NCBI GenBank assembly: GCA_021432635.1
Contig: MU270053.1
Location: forward strand, 527,743-591,742
DNA length: 64,000 nt
Direction of reading: 5' to 3'
Origin: Thozetella sp. PMI_491
Lineage: Eukaryota; Ascomycota; Sordariomycetes; Chaetosphaeriales; Chaetosphaeriaceae
Part shown: one piece after another, positions 56,298-64,000 of the stretch
How the letters are laid out: every line of letters begins with the position of its first letter
Numbering within the stretch: position 1 is the stretch's first letter
Translations under genes and position numbers: made by a program
The notes under the pieces: generated by a model
Told to the model about the DNA's origin: nothing
Database searches by the model: none
Seen by the model: only the letters and a program-made list of their open reading frames with translations

Positions 56298-57406
56298 GCA
56301 CTCGATGGAAAGCTTTTTTGTGTTTCAACGAAGCAGGGGGTTACACCCACCTACTCCTCCCCAGCTTGCATTCGACTGTATTCAATATAACCGTATCTAA
56401 TGTCTACTTACGAACCCCCTCCCCCGCTTTCCCTCGCCCTCCCTTTGGCCAGGGACCCCCTCAAGGAACGGGCGGTTTATAACCAAGGAAGGTCCTCTCA
56501 ATCCGGGTGAGGAGTTTTGGTTCAAACGGAGGGTGGTGTGCACCACTGCTGGATTTGTGGCGCGATTTCCTCCCTCTGGTCTTTCCACCGGACAGCTTCA
56601 AGATATCCACCTGCTTCAAGATGATGATCTCTAGCCGGATGGTAGGGCCATTGCATCGGGATGTGCTCTTTTTTTTTTCTGGAGACGGCGGCTCATCTGT
56701 TTTGCGCTCTGGAGGTCGTCGATGGGGTTATATATATCCTTGTAGTCAATAGCTTAGGTTACACGCATATGGCAACTATCCTCTTCCCCTAACCACAGCT
56801 CTCCAAAACCTGGAAGCCGCACCGGTAACCCGGTTCCCGCGTCCGGTGACTGACTCGATGACCAAAAGCCGTGCTCCGAAGTTCGGGGTCATGACCCCCA
56901 ACTCGGTCCCCCGCTCCCTGCCCCATTTTCCCTCCACCTTCAGAGATCAAGCGGGAGCGGGGGCCACGGAAAAATATGGGGGTTCACGAGGCGGAACTCG
57001 TCGTGTAAAAGGAGGCAGACGGACGAGACGGACTCGAACAATAGGCGGCGGCTTATGGCTCCAATTTTCAGCTCCTTTAGCCGCCACGCTCTTAGACGGG
57101 GAGGGGAGCTCTTGAGTCCCCACATCACCGTCCATAGCCGATGCGGGCGGGACCTCTTGTTCACTTCAGCAGCCGATGTTCGTCTTTCTCTTCTCGGTTC
57201 ATCCTCGAGTTCACTGTGAGCTATAGCTAAGACAAATCCAAGCTGCCACTCTGGCCCAGGTTCCAACCATCCCGTAGTTGGAGCTGCCTCCGCCGCCCGT
57301 TGTAACCCCCCTTGAGCCCCTCCCCTCCGCCCCCTCACCTCAAACGGGCCAAGAACCAAAGCTTGCGCCCTACTTCTCTCGCTGTGCTCGGGCCAGTATC
57401 ACCGCT
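56298..57406. other. Intergenic between formin and DUF2264 gene
   Basis: The 1.1 kb hold the formin 3' flank and the promoter of the DUF2264 gene. A T9-type run is near 56670 and a TATATATA near 56730. A 139-codon minus-strand frame at 56940-57359 has no family features. Confidence 0.5.
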
Positions 57407-59817
<2,411 letters not shown>

Positions 59818-61612
59818 TCCATCTCGAGTGCATCTTGCAATATTTAGTGCCCTATTTAAAAATAAAAATAAAAGGAGTTCGTGAATTTGGTCTCTGCCAA
59901 CACTTCCTCGCTGTGAACTTGTTTTTACAAGGCGTGGCTCGCCTATCACAAGGCCTGTGAAGCGTGTCACCGTCGAGCTACGCATAACCGGGTTGTGTCA
60001 CACGGGAGCTGCACCGCTCCGGTAGCCCCTGAACCAGGCTTGCTTTGCCGACTTCCAGAATGTCCAATGGGTTCGGTGGGCACAGAGTCAGCCGGCGACA
60101 CACCATCAACGGCCACGTTGAGACGCTGGTCTCTATAGTATCCAAATTTGCCATGCAGCGGCTCAGGATCTAGAAGGCTGCTCTTCTGATAAAGGCTTCT
60201 CGATTTCCCGGGGTGTCCCCTGCGCATAAGGTAGGGTAGGTATAGATAGGGAGGAAGGCCTGTAGACGTGTCGGAATTGGCCCAAAAGGAGCAAAGGAAG
60301 CAAACAGCCGGGAAACCATTCCCAGGGCTTGGAGCACCCGCCGACCTAAAGCAGCATGCTCCGAACCCGAACAGCCCGCGCACTTCATTTCCAAGCCAGT
60401 CGTACTAGCAAGCTGTCCTAGACGAGAAAGAATTTGGCTCTCTCAATGCCTTTCTTCTCCGGCGACTACCCGCTTCCTTTTTCACGTTCTGCTGGGACTT
60501 GACCAGCGGCCTGCAACTGAACGAAGCTTAGTGAGCGGTGCGCGGGAACGTAAAGCGATCTCCCCCTTGTCGGGGTTGTTTACCCCGCAAATAGGGGTCA
60601 TGCTCTCTATAAGAGCTGCGGCTAAAGGCGAAGGGGCCTGCAAGCCTTCTGCCCGGCTCATATCACCCTAATAAGTTCCCTATAGCCCAGACAAAAGCGA
60701 GACAGCGGCGCCGAATCATGGTCGCGATACTAGCTGATCCGAAGTCCACAGAGACCAACTGCAGAACGGGTAGGTCGGGCATGTCGTGCACCACGAGATC
60801 AAAACCAGGGCTCTCGCTCATGTCGAGAAATGTGACTACCAGTGCTCTCTCTCGTGTCCCGCTCGTCGTCACTGAGGAGGAGACGGGTGTTCTTAGGTCG
60901 CTGCCCAGGCACGGGAGATCGTCGCCTCGCATCTCGGCTTTTTAGGCCTACAGGGCCGGGAGAACACTGCGAGGGCAGGCCAGTAGAGAAGAGGAGCTAG
61001 CCACCACAAGGGCGGTTCGTCGGGCCTACTTTCTATGGCCGCCAAGCCCCCCTGCCGCCATCTGTCCTACATCCCTACGAGGTAGACGGCATCAGGCCAC
61101 GAAAGAGCACCCGCGAGCGGGCCGGATGGGTGGTACCACAGAAGTCCCGGGCCAATCCGATGCGCCCTGGACGCCACCCATGCCATGCCCCGGAGAACGA
61201 GGTTTGCGCGGCCGACAGGCTCGCAGAGAACGGGGGGGAGGGGGGGGGGGGTTCGACCTCCGCGTAGGAAGCGGGAGAAGTGCACGCGTTTGGCACAGAT
61301 GCCCAGATGGGCCACGCAATATCGGTGAGGCTTTCGAGCGCGACCCAAGTCGTCGGGGCCGGATGTGCCCTTATTCAGGAGTGCCAGGTGTGTGTGGGGG
61401 AGCAGCGGGAAAGCTCTCTTATATGTGCTTCTATCCTCCCACCTCCTACTTCTCTTTATATAGGTCCTAATTCTAGCTGCCTTGGTACATCTGGGTATCT
61501 CTTGCACTGTTTTGCAATTTTGAAAGGTGATTTTGTATCGCCAGGTCCAGTACTCGTTCTTCGCAACTTGTCGTGATACAGTCGCCGCCTCCGCGCGAAA
61601 CTTTTAGCAGCC
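59818..61612. other. Intergenic between DUF2264 gene and MFS transporter
   Basis: The 1.8 kb contain the 3' flank of the DUF2264 gene (with an AAAATAAAAATAAAA run near 59860) and the transporter promoter. G runs of 7 and 11 lie at about 61232-61251. Open frames of 60-146 codons on both strands show no family features. No additional gene is supported. Confidence 0.5.
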
Positions 61613-64000
61613 ATGGGGAACGGCTTCGCCAGGTTCCTCAAGCTCATTGTCCACAATGAAGCGATGCGAAATGAGTTCGTGCCTGCATCAAAGTCGGCCA
61701 TGTTTGAGAGGCTGACTTGAAGACCGCCAGTCCTCCTGAGATCTACAATTGGAGGGTCTTCGCCCTAGCTTGCGCAGGTCAGTATCCTTGTATCTTAGGC
61801 TGTGCGATATATCATTGTGGGAGGAAAGCTGACCGATCCGTAGCTTGGTATGCCGAAGCATGACAACCCATGTACCGCAGGATATCGACTGATGTTTCCA
61901 TTACCAGCTTCGGTGGCATGTTGTTTGGCTGGGAGTATGCTTAGACCCCCAGGAAGCATTCTATTATAAGCCAAGACTAACGAAGTCATAGTATCGGCGC
62001 CATTGGAGGCGTGCTAACCTATCCCAACTTCATGACGTGAGTGGTGCTTTGCGCTATATAAATGGGGGGAGAGGGACTAACAAAAGGCAGCGACTATGGC
62101 ATTAACAAGGACGACTCGAGTACTTTGAACGAGAACAGTTAGTGCTCCCCCCCGGGAGGGATCCTCTGGCAACTGGCAGGTGAACTGATGCGTTCTCCTA
62201 GTCGTATCGACGTTGCAGGCAGGATGCTTCGTGGCATGTCTCGCGGTAAGTTCCTGGCCTCGATCCGCGTGCTAGAGTTGGAGAAGGGGTGAGAGAAAGC
62301 TCGCCTGCTCACGACGTTCACGTAGGCATCCCCGATCGCTGACAGGTGGGGACGACGATGGTCCCTAATCATTTCCGGCCTCATCACCTGCGTCGGCGTG
62401 GCGATGCAGGCCGGGTCGAACCATTCACTCGCTGTGATGTACACCGGTCGCCTCGTCGCAGGGCTAGGGGTCGGCGCGGCGTCGATGTTGACTCCGCTTT
62501 ATGGTATAGCACGCCGTCCCACTTGTGCTCTGTAAAGAGGTGGAGGGGATCTGGCTGACATCGAAACGTCTATTAGTGTCTGAATGCGCTCCTCGCGCCA
62601 TTCGTGGTGGCCTCACGGGCTTCTACCAACTCTTCATCGTCATCGGGACCATGATATCGTTCTGGATTAACTATGCTAGCCTGACACAGGGCAACCTGGG
62701 TGGTGTATACCAGCTGCCTCTTGGCCTCCAGGCAATACCTGCCATGTGAGTCCTATGCCGAATATGATTAACCTCTATTCTACACGTACTAACAGATCCG
62801 ATAGTTGTCTAGCTATCGGGATGTTCTTGTCCCCTGAAAGGCAGGTTCACTCGCTCTGCTGGTCTTCTTGTGAACACATGCTAAAAAAGACGTTCTAGTC
62901 CTCGCTGGTGCGCCAGGAAAGACTATTGGGAGAGAACGCACGCTATTCTTACGAGGCTCTCCAAGTAAGCTTTCTCGCACCTGCCATCCCTGTCACTGTT
63001 ACTGCAGCGTTGACCATCTAATGAACCAACCTTTGCAGCCTCCCCGGAGATCATCCCTATATTCAAGGCGAGATCCAGGAGATGTCGGCGCAACTCGAGA
63101 TGGAGCGAAGACTTATGGGAGACGCAACTTCTTGGGTCTTGCTCCGCGAGATGTGGACTATCCCGGGCAACCGCAAGAGAGCACTCATCTCGATTGGACT
63201 GATGGTCTGTCAACAAATGACGGGAGTGAATGCCATTGTAAGTGACAGCGTGAACTTTGTCATGAATCCAACTGCTGATCGGTCTCGTGGTAGAACTACT
63301 ACGCGCCACAAATCTTCCAGAGCATGGGCATGGATGGCGCCCAGTCCTCGCTGTTTGCAACTGGCGTCTACGGGATTGTAAGTCCCTGTCCATTTCAAGA
63401 AGAAGCCGATCAACCATAGCTGATGGGCGGAACCAGGTAAAAACGGTCACTTGCTTTTGCTTCCTTGTCTTCGCCGCAGACAGCTTGGGCCGGCGTCGCT
63501 CTCTGCTGTGGACCAGCATCGCCCAGTCAATCTCCATGTACCTTGTCGGCATCTACATCCGCATCTTCCCTCCCGTGGCAGGGGCTCCGGTATAGTGCCG
63601 AAATCTCGGCCTCCATGTGTTTTCATAATACTTACAATGCCTCTAGATTCCGCCTTTTGGCTACTTTGCCATGGCCTGTATTTACCTTTTTGTTGCGTAA
63701 GTCGCCGCTGCTCTATCTCTTGACGTGATTCGCTCACAAGGACACCTACAGCTTCTTCCAGTTCGGATGGGGACCGTGTAAGTCTACATCGAACGTCTTG
63801 TACCTCGCATAGTACTCATCACAGATCCAGGCTGCTGGATCTACGTCTCCGAGATCCCGACCGCTCGCTTGCGCTCTCTCAATGTTGCCATCGCGGCTGC
63901 CACGCAGTGGCTCTTTAACTTCGTAGTCGCACGAAGTAAGCTCACCTTCGCAAGAGACATTCCATTGGAGGTGACGCTTATACTGTTTAGCTGTTCTGAC
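61613..64000 (+). CDS. MFS sugar porter (hexose/quinate-type), truncated at right edge
   Basis: Eighteen exons are visible: 61613-61674, 61731-61777, 61844-61847, 61908-61934, 61992-62036, 62091-62137, 62202-62245, 62326-62503, 62577-62745, 62805-62840, 62899-62964, 63039-63237, 63294-63377, 63437-63589, 63647-63696, 63752-63777, 63831-63935 and 63991-64000. They encode 450 residues, about 80% of a sugar porter. Markers are [15 protein letters not shown] in helix 1, ADRWGRRW in the first loop, PESPRW after helix 6, [14 protein letters not shown] in helix 7, DSLGRRRSL and [11 protein letters not shown]. The third exon is only 4 nt and is required to join the frame. The intron at 62841-62898 is GC-AG. 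The protein should import a sugar or related compound across the plasma membrane; the substrate cannot be told from sequence. The start MGNGFARF is supported by the spliced [17 protein letters not shown]. Confidence 0.9.

Noticed and set aside
61613-61934. Idea that the transporter is a pseudogene with a frameshifted 5' end
   Set aside because: An intron at 61675-61730 and the 4-nt microexon at 61844-61847 give a continuous, family-like N-terminus, so no frameshift needs to be assumed.

Overview
The window is nuclear DNA of a filamentous ascomycete fungus, most likely a sordariomycete. The genes are split by many short introns (about 45-170 nt) with GTAAGT/GTGAGT-like donors, CTAAC/CTGAC-like branch motifs and CAG/TAG acceptors. 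Coding DNA is GC-rich. The gene set (Rheb, class V myosin, Zn2Cys6 regulator, Bur1 kinase, SepA-type formin, DUF2264 protein, MFS sugar porter) is typical of this group. The species cannot be named from the sequence alone. I found no bacterial, plasmid, phage, viral or CRISPR feature and no rRNA or convincing tRNA gene. All gene models below were spliced by eye: each exon join was checked for reading frame and for continuity of the family's conserved sequence. No transcript evidence was available.

Left part (1-19 kb): WAPL cohesin-release factor (-) and a Rheb GTPase (+) are divergent. Then come cytosolic seryl-tRNA synthetase (-), a Zn2Cys6 transcription factor (-), a 3.4 kb gene-poor stretch, a ZUP1/ZUFSP-type C78 cysteine protease (+), an ITP pyrophosphatase (-) and the Fap7/AK6 NTPase (-). 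Middle (19-48 kb): class V myosin (-), D-3-phosphoglycerate dehydrogenase (-), nucleosome assembly protein Nap1 (-), P5B ATPase Ypk9/ATP13A2 (+), a cyclopropane-synthase-like methyltransferase (+), a 55-residue inner-membrane protein resembling a small complex I subunit (-), the Bur1/CDK9 kinase (+), a membrane protein of unknown function (-), an RNase P/MRP Pop8-like subunit (+), protein phosphatase 5 (-) and a small single-pass membrane protein (-). Right part (48-64 kb): a 1758-residue formin (+), a DUF2264 protein (+) and an MFS sugar porter (+) that runs off the right edge.

Most genes are conserved housekeeping genes, mostly unrelated to their neighbours. Two groupings may mean something. 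Phosphoglycerate dehydrogenase (first step of serine synthesis) and seryl-tRNA synthetase both carry Gcn4/CPC1-type TGASTCA sites upstream, which suggests cross-pathway control. The DUF2264 protein has no signal peptide and precedes a sugar transporter on the same strand, which could form an uptake-and-cleavage pair. The most unusual structure is in the transporter: a 4-nt microexon is needed to join the reading frame, and one of its introns is GC-AG. Other oddities are a second GC-AG intron in the seryl-tRNA synthetase gene, a start codon apparently split by an intron in the 55-residue gene, and an in-frame 63-nt intron in the P5B ATPase gene.
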